From Sodiomyces alkalinus F11 (Eukaryota; Ascomycota; Sordariomycetes; Glomerellales; Plectosphaerellaceae): 64,000 nucleotides of DNA. Position numbers and translations under genes: made by a program. Position 1 is the stretch's first letter; every line of letters starts with the position of its first letter. Where the stretch lies: positions 3,008,868 through 3,072,867 of the forward strand of contig NW_021167079.1 in NCBI RefSeq assembly GCF_003711515.1, read 5' to 3'. The notes beneath the pieces are model-generated. The model ran no database searches. It was not told the DNA's origin and worked only from the letters and a program-made list of their open reading frames with translations. Of this stretch, positions 9,514 to 20,636 are shown in pieces.

Positions 9514-12500
9514 CTAGTAGAGCACCTGCTCCTCAACCTCCCAGAAAGGCGCCTTCTCAACTTCACAAACCACCGTCCCCTTCTCGTCCAACCACGCCCC
9601 CTCGTCCGAAGCCACGACTTTCGCGTACCGCTTACAGTGCAACACCTCCTGCGCGCTCACCCCGCCGTCGTCCCTCGGTATCCAGATCCGCGGGGCAGGC
9701 GACCACACCTCGGGCGGGTGGTACGCCCGCGCCCCGTAGTCGGCGGGGTACGAGGCGCGCGGGTCGGGAAGGTCATGCGGCACCCACGTCGCGCGGATGT
9801 GCTCGAACGAGTCGAACGTGCACGGGTGCAGGAACCGGAGAATCGGGTGGGGGTCGGGCCGGTACGTCGGACGGATGACCCCGTCCAGGAACGAGAGCAC
9901 GGGTCCCAGGCCGATCCAGTGGAGGGCCGACGTGAATTTGCCGACGTAGAAGGCCCAGCTCGCGCGGGCCGCCACGCGGGCCAGGGCCGGACCACCTTCG
10001 AGACCAGGGTTCGCGCGGGGCGCAGCGCCGGGGTGGGTACGGGATCCGGTGGTTTCGTGAACCATGTCGTGCTCGTCGTCGTCGCTGAAGTACCCCTCCT
10101 CCTCGTCATCGTGGTCATCATCCAAGTAGGCATGCGGGAGAGGCACAGAAGCTGCTGGTTCGTTGTTTGTTCCCGTGAGCGGTGGGTCCCCGTTGGTTTG
10201 TTGCTTCTGCGCCTTGTTGCCCTCGTCTCCGTCTTTTGCGTCCGACAAGTCATCGTCCTTCTTGCCGGCGGCCGTCTTGGCCATGAGTTCCTCGTTTTCG
10301 AGCGCAAGAGTGAGAGGCAGATTCTGCAAAAGCGGGGAGAGGGCGTCGCGGAGAGAAAAATGGAAGAGGACGGTGAAAACGAGCAGAATGATCATGAGGG
10401 CCATGGGTATCAAAGCGAGCCGAAGGGTGAAAAGGCCGATGATGCAGATCTCGGCCAGATAGAGGCCGATCAGGAGTTGCCTCAGCGCGCGGGGGTACAC
10501 CAGCCCCCGCGTGTCGATGGAGGAGTCGTCTACGAGGAGCATGTTGTACTTGTTCACGAGGTACATGACATACATGCCGGCAGCCGCGAACCCGAGGATA
10601 ATGGGGGCGATGCAGCAATAGCTGAGGACTTATGAGGAGTCAGCCAAGGACCGTAGTAGACGGGCAAGTGGAAAAGAGGCCAAGAGGCCGGAGAACTCAG
10701 GAACTCACCGATGACGCCCATGTTGGTAAAGACGGGGAACCAACCGCCCCAGTGCACCGGCCGGACCCCTTTCCAAATACGCCACACGGCCCTCGGCCGC
10801 TGGAAGAATCGCACCACGATGCCGTGCCGAATCAGGTCCCAGAGGCGGAGAAGGGTGGTGGCGCCGACGGCAAGACACTGGATGAGGATGTACGAGAGGT
10901 AAAAGTTGCTCGCCTTGGGCAGGTTCTCGGAGAGCAGTTCGCGGGCCGACAAAGGGTCCCGGAGGACGTCGGTAAAGGCCGCCGAAGCCGCAGACGTCAG
11001 CGTCGTGATGAGAAACACCTGCACCACCTGGAACCCGAAATAGGCGTTCTGCACGAAGAGCTCAATCTCGCCGAGGGACAGCTCGCCGGCCAAGCGGGCG
11101 CACCCCCGCATCAGCCCCGGCACGATGGCCATCAGCAGCGACAGGGCCAGCGGCGGGAGGAACCCCTGCAGGAAACCCAAGATCGGGGCCGGCAAGAGCT
11201 GGAGCCACCGGAGGAAAACGAACATCTCGCTGAGGTTCCTGATGTTGCTCACGATGCCGACCGCAGCGGCCGGCACCGACCAGAAGAGGATGGCGACCAT
11301 GACGAGCGCTCGCACGGCGAACTTCCTGAGCATCCTCTCGAACCACCCCATGCGCAGCGACAGCCAAACGACCTCGTCGGGCGGGATGCCGATGAGCCGG
11401 GGCGCCATGTGCAGAGGCTTGTCGTGGGAGAGCGTCTGCAGGGCGCGCTGGGCGGCCGACTGGGTGGTGAACTCGATGAAGACGGACCCCAGCGGCTTCG
11501 CGTCCTTGGAGTCGATGTGCTCGGAGCGGAACATGCGGCGGAGCTTGTAGATGCGCGGGTGCAGGGCCTTGAGGCGCTGGCGCGTCCACTTGATGGTATC
11601 GACCCGGCGGAGGAAGTTGCCGAGGGGTCGGTGGGCGGGGCGGTGGGAGGCCGGGAGCCATTGTGCGGCGACGGAACCGTTGACATCCGGGAGGGCCGGG
11701 TTCTTCTCCGGGTCGGCGTCGGCGTCGACGTCATGGCCACGCGAGGAGGACGAGGAGGAGGAAGGAGAAGGAGACAACGTGGACGACGGGGATGGCGAGG
11801 AGCTGCTGGCGTGGGGAGAAGAAGGTTCTGGAGCGGGATAATGGCGCGAATCGGGTGGTGGCAGGAGTTGCTCGGGGAGACGGGGGGCGGCGCGCTGGCC
11901 GCGACGGCGGGCTTTGTCGGCGAGCTTGATGAGGCGGATTTCGGTGTTTTCGAGACGGACGGCGGTCTTGTCCCGCTCGTCCACGAGCCGAGCTAGCTCG
12001 CTGGTATCCCGAGGGATCCAGACGTTGGCGACATCGGATTCGCCGAAGACCTGGCGGAGGCGGCGGGCGTCGAGGTAGCGGTCGGGGACGCACTGGAAGA
12101 GGACGGTACGGGAGGAGAGGCGGTTCGCGTAGTAAGGGTGGAGCAGGTAGGCGTGGCGGAGGTTGATGTAGAAGATGGACTCGCGATAGATGGCGAAAAG
12201 AACGAAGCCTGCTGTTTGTCAGGAAACACAAAGAAAGGACGAGGTAAGAGAGAAGGGGACATACCGAAGAAGACCCAGGCCACGGCGACGTGAGCAAAGA
12301 AGAAGTTTGGGTCTGTGACGTTGCCAATGGTAGCGCTGTCGAGCCGAGTCAACCCGCCAGAACCGGTCGCATGAATAGGCATCAATACCGGCCAGATGAT
12401 ACAGCAGCCGACGAAGCAGATGAACGAGAGCAGTTTCAGGTAGCGCAAGAAGAGGTAGGCGTCGATGGAGGAACGGTTCAGGACGGTGACGTCGCTTTCA

Positions 12501-13188
12501 CGCCAAAATGGCAACACCCAGTCGAACCATCCCTTGGGTAACAATGTGCTTCGCTGTCTGGGGGGCAGATGGTTTTGTCAGTCGACTGACTTGTCCCGTC
12601 GTTCGTTGAAGGGGCTCGGCGCCCTATCAAAGGTGTGTGTGTGTGTGTTGGTTGGGAGTTACATACTCGGGAAGCAGGTTGCGCAGGATGGCGCGGGGCG
12701 AGTAGACTCGCAGCAACCTCGTCCGAAAGACCGAGAAGATGCTTAGACATACGACGGTGTAGATGAGAATGGGGACGAAGGTGGCGAACAGGGAGGATAA
12801 GGAGGCCGAGTTATTCCCACTGACGGCGCTCAGGGTGCCGCCCTCGCTGCCATCACGGGCAGAGCCGAGGCGGGAATCGTCTTGCTCTGGGATTATCTGG
12901 AGAGAAGGAGCAGTGTTAGTTGGGTCAATATAATGTCTGTTCGCCCGGATTGAAGGTCGAATGAGCCGAATGAGCGCGGCGATAGAGAGACAGAGAAGTA
13001 CAAAATAGAGGCGCAAAAGGAGTCGGCTGGATTTTTTTTCTTTCTTTTTTCTTTTTTCTTTCTTCTTTCTTCTTTTTTCTTCTTTTTTCTTCTTTTTTCT
13101 TTTTTTTTCTTCTTTTTTCTTCTTTTTTCTTCTCCCCGGCACCTTCGGCGGGAGACAACGGGGGGTCGCATCTTACTATTATGTCCAT
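9514..13188 (-). CDS. Csc1/OSCA/TMEM63-type membrane channel (DUF221, RSN1 family)
   Basis: Five exons (13177..13188, 12667..12896, 12265..12557, 10709..12208, 9514..10628) join in phase to 1049 residues. Order of parts: first membrane segment (FVPILIYTVVCLSIFSVFR), the family block IDAYLFLRYLKL, more membrane segments, and the cytosolic PHM7-type loop beginning VLFQCVPDRYLDARRLRQVF with a Ser-rich insert. Next comes EFTTQSAAQRALQTL, the 7-TM core (PPDEVVWLSLRMGWFERMLR, LSYCCIAPIILGFAAAGMY), and a C-terminal PHM7-ext-like tail with WIPRDDGGVSAQEVLHCKRY. Family members are mechanosensitive or osmosensitive cation channels of the plasma membrane or endomembranes. The first exon encodes only MDII and intron 1 (280 nt) carries a long homopurine tract, so the start is the least certain part. 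The junction 12557/12667 restores LLPEQRSTLLPKGWFDWVLP. Confidence 0.88.
13032..13132. repeat. Homopyrimidine/homopurine tract with 10-bp period
   Basis: About 100 bases of almost pure C/T on the plus strand, built largely from CTTCTTTTTT-like units. It lies inside intron 1 of the channel gene and is homopurine in that gene's sense strand. Confidence 0.9.
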
Positions 13189-14426
13189 TTCATTTCCTTG
13201 TCGCGGCGGTTAGACGTAAGAAGAGAAGCTTCTCAGCAAGCGGCGGCCTCGACGTTGCCTAGCTAAAGTCCGCAGTGGGCCAGAGCGTTTGGCCGTTGTC
13301 ATGCCGCGCCAGACCATCGACGTCCCATGGATGGATCGATCAACCGATTTGAGTGAGAGGGGAGGCGTGCAGAGGTACGAAAGATTGGAAGGAAAGGCAA
13401 GTACTATCCAGCCACCGACTTGAGATTGTGAGCAATGGAACGCGGGAGGGAGACGGTCCGTTCGGGAGTTCGTTGTCGTCTGGTTGTGGTTGCCGTCGAA
13501 GTACAAAAGAAACGGGAGGCACAGAATCCAACGGCAGAGCTCTGAGGTCGTATCTCAAAGGGATGAGAAAGGCGATGATTTGCGAATACCGGAATGAATT
13601 AATGCCGCCGATTTCTCTCCTCGAACTCGAGACGGTGTTCGTGTTCGAGGGGGAAAGTTGTGTAAGAGTTTGGATAGACCGAGACAAGGTCGCTGGCGAC
13701 GGCAGAACTACAACGTAGCTCGAGTAATCGTATCCGTACAGGGGCCTAGAACGCAACTAGGACGAAGTAGGAAAAAATAGGTGAAAGAAGACCCCACCGA
13801 TACCGAAGGGGAAGCGAGTGGGAGGGATAATTAGTACGTGTAGTACGTTGTACACTAGGGAACGGACCGCCTGGTGGCATTGCTTGCTTTTATTCGCGGC
13901 TGAGGAATTCATCAGGGGTCCCGTATGTTGTGCGTTGTTGTGCGCATGGTGGGTGATGATTATTCGCAGCTGAGTGTCTTTCCTCCTCCTCTCGCGGCTA
14001 CTCGAAGATCGTCGCAGGAGGTAATTGCGAGTGTCATGGACGCAGGACCGGCGACGTACCTGCCCAGGGGTTGGTGAGTATTCCGGCATTTCGTACTCGC
14101 CGTTGATGATGTTCCAGCTGCATGTCTCATCCCGCTCTTGGAGCCCAAGGTTGCCCATCCGCCTTGGCCAATGGTATTCCATCGAATGATTGGAATCATT
14201 GTTTTTCTCTTCTTTTCGATTTGTCTCCCCGTTCTGGTCTCTTTCTGATTTCTGCTCTTGCCGACTACATCCCCAGTGTCCGAAAACGATCTTTTGTGCC
14301 TAGGTTTGTGCGAACCGGGGGGGAGGGGGGAGATGGGATGGTCGGACACCACCAGGGACCAGGGGATCAGTGGACCCTGGATATTGGATGATCAGCAGAG
14401 GGTTGCAACGACGTAACGATGGTTAA

Positions 14427-14457
14427 CGGTAGACGGTAGACGGTAGATGGTAGACGG
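14427..14457. repeat. 7-bp tandem repeat GGTAGAC
   Basis: Four adjacent near-perfect copies of GGTAGAC (one with T for C) lie in the intergenic region. Confidence 0.8.
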
Positions 14458-15146
14458 ATTGACGGCCGACTTGGCTATCTAACGGTAGCGTCCTATAACC
14501 GTCTCTTGTTTAGGATCATTAGCCTCTGGTCCCTCGGTCTACCGGGATAAAGAGGGTGGGAGACCGCATACCTAATAATTCCTTTGTACATAACCTTCGT
14601 AAGTTCGCAGTTATCTTAGGACACACTTTACAATGCATGCTTGAGGCCTTTGACTCCCTTTGGTGATGGCTAGCGCACTTCGTAGTTGGGAGGGGCGGGG
14701 AAGATCGGCGAGGGAGATTCGCTAATGGGCAGGGATCCAACCATATCACGGGTGCCTGATTATTACACAGTAGTACCTCAAGAGTCCTTGGTACAAGTCA
14801 ACTTTGTAGAGGTACTTACCGTGCACAGAGTTGCGTCCCTTATGCTAAAATATACAGATATACCAGTGTACGTACCCTTTTGTGCCTCATAGGTACTTGG
14901 TACGGATACAGTACCTACCTAACCTTTTGTCCTTTATCCCTACGGATACCTAGGTAGGTACCTACTGGGTAGAGAATATCCGTACTTCGTTGGGTAGGAC
15001 GAGCTGGAAACCAAGTGAACGTATGTACTTCGTTATGGATTATACCCTAGATTGACGAATATCCCCAGGAGCAAGGATCTCATTGTGGTTTACGAAGCGC
15101 TTCCAAGGAAATTAAAATGACGGTTCCTCGGCAACCGAATCACACG

Positions 15147-15174
15147 GAGAGAGACGAGAGACGAGAGACGAGAG
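15147..15174. repeat. Short tandem AGAGACG
   Basis: Three to four copies of an AGAGACG-like unit, intergenic. Confidence 0.7.
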
Positions 15175-16022
15175 GCGCACAGCCCAACGGCCGGCATCCA
15201 CAGACCACGGCACGGCCGTCCACGTGGTATAATAGAGTTATAACGCAAATGTGTTTGTTGAATTCCACTGCCGGTCGCCTGTCCGTCCTCCATGCGACAA
15301 AACGTGGGTCCCCTTGAGTGAGTTGTGACGGTCCCCTGAACCACCGGGGAGGAGGCACTGACTATCGTCTACTTTAAAATCTGGGTGATAGTTATTATTA
15401 TCGAAAACTTCTTGATATGACTTCATTTCCATGACTACTTGAGGTACTAATTACTTCAAAGCCGCTTGGATCTTGAGAAAGGGAACTGACATTTACCCGT
15501 GTCGGTCATCGGTCCCTATCATATTCAACCTGGTTACAATAGACCTGAACGGCATCCCATCTCCCATAGCTCTCGGTCATCGTATGCTTTGTTTCAAGTC
15601 CCTCTTTAGACAAAGACACCATGACTTCGACACGGGATATATGGAAACCTCTGTCCACTGTTCCGTACTTTCGTATCAACATCAGCGAGACCAACAATGG
15701 GCAGACCATGAAAGACGGGAGAATAATCAGGACAAAGCAGAGACACAAAGACCGACTCTGGTCAGCAGCCCTACAAAATCCAGACCTCCGCCATTGTCCC
15801 AAGTCTTGGAGATGTTACAGACGAAGAAATATTGTCGTTTCGCCACTAACTGCTAGTAGAAACGCATAATCCTACCAGACGACGCAGCAGAGACGGTCCA
15901 TCTTGCGTTTGGGTGGCACAGATATAGAAGGGGTAAAAAAAGAAAGGAAGGGTAAAAAAAGAGGAGAGAAGAAAAAACCAAGAGAGAGAAAGAGAGAGAG
16001 AGGGAGGGAGAGTAGAAGAAGC

Positions 16023-16973
16023 ATGGCTGTGGACACGACAAAGCTGGGTCCTGGACAGGAACGGAATCTCGCATTAGTCCCCCGCCAAACTATCGTCTGC
16101 CTGGACCATTTCATCACGATAGCGAATCACGTATATTCGAGTACGACGACGAATCCAAGCACCGCGTTGATCGAGGTGCCGAACCCTGCATCTCGCCCCC
16201 ACGCCCGACTCGAGAACCCCTCGACCCTCATGAAACCAACCCAGTCGAAACCGCCCACGCCACCGACACGGATCCAGCCGGGAAGGGCAGCCAAGAGGGC
16301 CAGAGCCTGTGCTGCCCGGGCCGAAGGAGAAATGGGCTCACGGACAAAGAGGAAGAAGCCGCTCTCGACTTGGGTTTTGCCTGGCTTGTGCGTGGGGGCG
16401 GACAGGACAGCGAGTGTCGACGAAGATTTTGTCTTGCACTTCGCCCAAGATGGAGCAGCTCGACTGCCACAGCAGAAACAGCCGAAACAGCAGCAGCAGC
16501 AGGTCCTTCCAGTACTCCTACCAGAGGCATCGGCTCTCGCGGGTCAGGTTCACAGGGCCGTCGAACGGGGGAAGCGGCAGCGGCAGCGTCAGCGTCAGTG
16601 GCAGCGACAGAAGAGGGCAACATGCGCATTCGGGCCTGCACCGTGGATATGCGAGGTCTGTCAGGCGGAGGATGTGGTCAGAAGCAACGACAGGGGCTTC
16701 GCGATGATGACGGAGGGGCGTCACAGTCACGCCGATCCGGGTGCTGGTATTGGGGCGCCTGTGGCCATGATGACGCCCGGATGCTGCGTAGGTGAAGATG
16801 GCTGGGCGAGCAAGGGATCTCATTACGTCGACGTGGGATGGGAGGCCGTGGAGGTTCGCGAGGACCAGGTTGTCAGGCTTGGGCCATTGCGGTTTGTGGC
16901 GGATATGTGTGACGGCCAAGCCAAGTTGCTATTCCTATCCGGGGACTGGTCCGGGGATTGGTCCGGGGGCTGA
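16023..16973 (+). CDS. Doubtful ORF, GC-rich
   Basis: A 316-codon frame from MAVDTTKLGP. It has no recognisable domain; it is Gln/Arg-rich in the middle (QQKQPKQQQQQ and RQRQRQRQWQRQ). Several frames on both strands stay open here because the stretch is GC-rich and contains CAG/GCAGCG repeats, so openness is weak evidence. One minus-strand frame ends in a hydrophobic segment (NAVLGFVVVLEYT, stop near 16126), which may mean that the real gene is on the other strand with introns. It could equally be non-coding. A purine-rich leader at 15930-16020 precedes the plus-strand start. Confidence 0.25.
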   Translation: MAVDTTKLGPGQERNLALVPRQTIVCLDHFITIANHVYSSTTTNPSTALIEVPNPASRPHARLENPSTLMKPTQSKPPTPPTRIQPGRAAKRARACAARAEGEMGSRTKRKKPLSTWVLPGLCVGADRTASVDEDFVLHFAQDGAARLPQQKQPKQQQQQVLPVLLPEASALAGQVHRAVERGKRQRQRQRQWQRQKRATCAFGPAPWICEVCQAEDVVRSNDRGFAMMTEGRHSHADPGAGIGAPVAMMTPGCCVGEDGWASKGSHYVDVGWEAVEVREDQVVRLGPLRFVADMCDGQAKLLFLSGDWSGDWSGG

Positions 16974-17640
16974 CTGTCGTCGATTGGGGAAGGGCAAAGA
17001 GATGGACGCGGACTTTCGTACGATGTGATATGACAACGGTAGGTACCGGCTCAGGCTACCTTACTTGTGTATTCGGACTTCGTAAACCATATTTTGGCAA
17101 TATGATTTTAGCATCCATATGAATAAGACTCTCGTACCTGGAATATGATCAGATGACCCAGATGACCTTTACAAACTCTGGCTTTGTCCATCAGTTGTGA
17201 TGTTTCTGGGGCGGCACTTCATAAATGAAGTCATTTTTCCGAGCGCTCGGTCGATGATTCTTCGCGACGATGCGTCGGATCGACCCAGGTACCAGAACGC
17301 TACTCCTCTGTACACGCGTACTAAGGTACCTTAGTGTGCATCAAAATAGAGCACGGACCGCCTCGCCACAGAGACGTACCTTAGGTCCGGTACTCGACGC
17401 ATGTAGGTACCTTTAGGTATTTACATGCTTACTTTATACTTCGTGATTCTGGAAGTTGCTAGTATCTTCGAATAGCCCTGCACATTTCGCTGCTGCCACA
17501 CTCATCCCGGTGGGGCCCAATCGAGTGGTTGTCAGGTCGGCACAAACAGCGCAACCCCACGCCATAGCCAGTCGCCTGACCGCTGTCTGATTGGCTCATC
17601 TTCCCCATGCTCACCCGCAGAATTCCCTCACCCGCATCGC

Positions 17641-17650
17641 ATCTAGCTGG
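17641..17650 (+). promoter_or_regulatory. Candidate copper metal-response motif (Ace1/Amt1 type)
   Basis: ATCTAGCTGG fits the yeast copper-fist consensus HTHNNGCTGD and lies 286 bases before the metallothionein ATG. One match in this span is not far from chance, so this is only a candidate. Confidence 0.35.
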
Positions 17651-17774
17651 GAATCACGAAGTAACTGTTGCCCCTCAGCCCCTCCAGTCATGTCATCCCC
17701 AAGAGAATATGTTTTACCGACGCTAGGCAGGTTGGTCATAGATAGGGTTAGTGGCGGTGATGGGAAACTGTGTT

Positions 17775-17781
17775 TATAAAA
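17775..17781 (+). promoter_or_regulatory. TATA box of the metallothionein gene
   Basis: TATAAAA lies 152 bases before the ATG at 17927, a fitting distance for an inducible fungal promoter. Confidence 0.65.
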
Positions 17782-17926
17782 GGACAGGCACTTCTCTCTT
17801 TCTCTGCTCGTTCACTTTCCTCGGATTCCCTAGACGATACCAATACAAAACATTGCTAGAAATCCAACGCTTTTCAACCCCCAAAAAAAAACACCTCCTT
17901 CCACTACCAAAACAACCACCATCAAA

Positions 17927-18087
17927 ATGAAGGGTGACTGCGGCTGCTCCGGCGCTTCTTCCTGTGAGTCGAACCCCCTTCCCCTTTTCCCGTTCTGCCG
18001 CCACATCGACAAAGTAGGAATGCTGACCCTCTCGTCTTTCATGTAGGCAACTGCGGCGCTAGCTGCTCTTGCTCGGGCTGCAAATAA
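17927..18087 (+). CDS. Copper metallothionein, 25 residues
   Basis: Two tiny exons (17927..17963 and 18047..18087) encode a 25-residue protein with seven cysteines: MKGDCGCSGASSC, then NCGASCSCSGCK. The Cys-x-Cys pairs and the GDCGCSGASSCNCG core match what I recall of the 25-26-residue Neurospora copper metallothionein, which binds about six Cu(I) ions in the cytosol and buffers copper. The intron (83 nt, GTGAGT, a GCTGAC branch site, GTAG) interrupts the codon of the third Cys from the N-terminus. The ATG sits in AATCAAAATGA-type context (AAA before ATG). A TATA box and a long A/C-rich leader come before it, as in highly inducible genes. It is too short to be found by length-based ORF search. 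Confidence 0.93.
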
Positions 18088-19932
18088 ATTCCAACCGTGC
18101 CCACCAAATCACACGGCGGCCTGGCCTCTTTCTCTCTCTGTCGTTCCACCCTCCCTCTGCCTCTCCGACGAGGGATTTTAATTTCCAACATCCGATTCAT
18201 TGCCTACCATGGCACATGTTTAATGAGTTTTCGTTCTGCATCACGGCGCGGGTGGGATGGCATGGAGGAGCATCAGGTGTGCTAAGTTGAGACGAATCAA
18301 TTCGGAGTATGGAAAGAAGTGGGCGATGATGCGTGCGTTTTCTTGCCTGTTACTACCCATAGTTGAGGTAGCCAGGTTTATACCCTCCTTATGGAATACA
18401 TTGTCGTTGTCGGCCAGTTTATTCACTCTCTGTCCCCTTGCGGGATCTTCTTCACATAATAAGTGACTCACTGACTCCCAGGGAAGACTAAGCGTAGCTC
18501 TTCTCGCACTCCGCCAAGACAGATACAGAAGCTCGTCGGTCTATGCCAGCAGACCGCATGGTTATTGTTATTACATGTAGTGAAAGAGTTTCTACTTCGA
18601 TATCTGGGCCGGTCTTAGAAACACATACGACTTGATAGGCGAAGACCACAAAGTGTCAAGGGAACTTGCGTAGTGTTCTGCGGGTGGATTTGCCGCGCGC
18701 CTACTCAATCATTTATTATTGCTACCGATACATCTCATGTAGTGTAGACCCGATGCCGGTCGCAGCAGAGGATCCTTCATCACTCGCTTTTTCGAACGTG
18801 CATCGTACACCATACAAACCACGCGGTTGTGGACACTGCCAATATCTCCACTACCGCCGTGCATTCTCGGCCAATGTCTGCTGCAGAAGATAAATGAAGC
18901 GCTTCTTCCCAGTGTATAACCCTTTTCTTCCCGACTCCCTCCCCCTCTCGGTACGACATGACAGCGGGTTTGGCCGCGTCATCTCGTGCATAAGTGACCA
19001 TAGCTCACATGCAATAGGTTTTGATCTTCCGCTTTCTTCTCGTTCAACTGGAACGTTCGAGGCGGGGCAAACGTTGGGCAAGTACTCAGTACTTTAGAAC
19101 TCCGTGGCTCATAGTATGAAGTTCTTCTCATGTCTTTCTCAGGACTCCCTTCGACGTGCGTCGTACAGACTACAGTATGGGCTAATTCTTACTCCCTCAT
19201 CGCCCTTGCCCTGCCCAAGGAAATACCGACCTCCGTGGACAGACCTCAGGCGGGGAGGTGGGATGATTGGGATGATGTACGTAGACTCGTAGTAGCGTTA
19301 GAAGTGAGGGGAAGTGGAAGCTCAGGGGCTCCAGTGTTGTGGAAGTCTGCTCTTGGCAGCGACGTGTGCAGACGTGAAGCATCGCCAAGTGACTCAAGTC
19401 AACTCCTTACCTGCATCACGCCTTCCCTTACCCGCCCTTCTGGCCCCCTGCACTTTCCCTAAGGTACCTACCGTAGACCCTTCCACAGAACGGTAACCTG
19501 CCAAGGGAGGCAACCGGGTGACTTTAGTTGACTGTGGAAGAGGAAGGAATTGCTCACTTTGGTCCAGGCACGGTGGGATGGACATTAGAGCGACCTACGT
19601 AATTTGTATACCTTAACCTTAAGGTAGACAGGTAAGGTAAGGCAGGCTCGACTTCCTGTATACTTAAGGAAGGGCCAATATCACGAGCCCATTGCTGCGG
19701 AGGCCTTTGCCTTGCCTTCCCGTTTTACGGGTTACCCCCCGCCTCTACAAAACCCGGCAACTCCTCCCTCCAAAATTTCCCTTTCGACATCACCATAGAA
19801 CAACCTGAAAAACTTGAGGCTTTTGAAACCTTTTCATCACTTTCCTTCTTACAACCAGTCTACCTAGGTAGTGTTGACTCAAACCGAACCCCCCAACCAC
19901 TTCTCTGACGACCTTCTTCAACGACACTCAAC
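18088..19932. other. Intergenic region
   Basis: About 1.85 kb containing the metallothionein 3' flank and the CVNH promoter. TGACTCA words occur at about 18470, 19388 and 19868; the last is 65 bases before the CVNH start. GGTACC/TTAAGG-type words cluster at 19458-19640. No supported gene. Confidence 0.5.
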
Positions 19933-20636
19933 ATGCCCTTCCACGAGAGCGCTGAGGATATTCGCGTCGAGGATGGCCATATGCTCCACGCCCTTCTCAC
20001 CAACGTTGACGGGGAGCAAGTCGAGGCCGAGTTGGACCTGAACGACATCATCGGTAATAACAACGGTTCCTTCGAGTGGGGTGGCAGCGGTGAGTCTTTT
20101 TCTTTTCTCATCTCTTTCCCTTTGCGGCTTTGCCCCTCCTCCTGCATACTATCTCTCCCCCAAGTCATCACTTTCCTCCATGTTCTTTCATTTGTACTAG
20201 GCCTTTGGTCCCTCCCTTGTTAGGAAGTAGATGGCAAGAGGGACGCGGAAGGACGAGACAAAGAGAGAGGAAGGAAATTTAATTACCAGTAAACCGGGGG
20301 ACTGACTTGATAAACAGGCTTCGCCGACTCGGCCGAGGACATCTCTTTCGAGATTGAAGGCGATGCTTCAGTTCCCGTTCTCCGCGCCTCCCTGTTCAAC
20401 GTGGATGGCGAACCCATTCCCGCTGATATCAACCTTGCCGAGCGAATTCACAACAATGACGGCTCTTTCTCTTTTGGTACGTTTTCTTTGCACTGTTGCA
20501 CTCTTGGTCTTGAAGTAGATGGCAGCAGAATGCTAACAACACCTTGTACATTGCAGACTCTCACGATGCCGAGGAGGAACAGGAGGAGGAACAGGAGGAG
20601 GAACAGGAGAAGGAACAGGATGAGGAAGAAGAGTAA
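19933..20636 (+). CDS. CVNH (cyanovirin-N homology) domain protein
   Basis: Three exons (19933..20089, 20318..20476, 20557..20636) encode 131 residues. Two tandem modules make one CVNH fold: module A has FHESAEDIRVEDGHMLHALL and NNNGSFEWG, module B has SAEDISFEIEGD, VPVLRASLFNVDGE and NNDGSFSFD. The family comprises small carbohydrate-binding proteins found in filamentous ascomycetes and some plants and bacteria; the ligand here is unknown. There is no signal peptide, so it is probably cytosolic or released unconventionally. No cysteine is present, unlike cyanobacterial cyanovirin-N. Each module occupies its own exon with the same phase at its end. Exon 3 adds an unusual acidic tail of repeated EEEQ units from a 12-bp tandem repeat. 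All splice junctions agree in phase (157+159+80 nt). Confidence 0.9.
20571..20618 (+). repeat. 12-bp tandem repeat encoding EEEQ
   Basis: Four copies of GAGGAGGAACAG (the last is GAGAAGGAACAG) form the acidic C-terminal tail of the CVNH gene. Confidence 0.9.

Larger units (their letters stand above)
13189..16022. other. Long intergenic region
   Basis: About 2.8 kb. Frames up to 140 codons occur but none looks like protein. It holds a 7-bp tandem repeat at 14427-14457, many GGTA/TACC words between 14770 and 15010 (including AGGTACCT at 14956-14963), a short GAGACGA tandem at 15147-15174 and an A/G-rich tract at 15930-16020. Everything else is unremarkable. Confidence 0.5.
16974..17926. other. 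Intergenic region, metallothionein promoter
   Basis: About 950 bases. It contains a 14-nt perfect palindrome CTAAGGTACCTTAG at 17321-17334, AGGTACCT at 17405-17412, and the promoter of the metallothionein gene with a candidate copper-response motif and a TATA box (listed separately). Confidence 0.6.

Noticed and set aside
9451..11996. Two long plus-strand frames (394 and 454 codons)
   Set aside because: Antisense shadows of the channel gene, whose minus-strand frames carry clear family motifs and matching splice phases.
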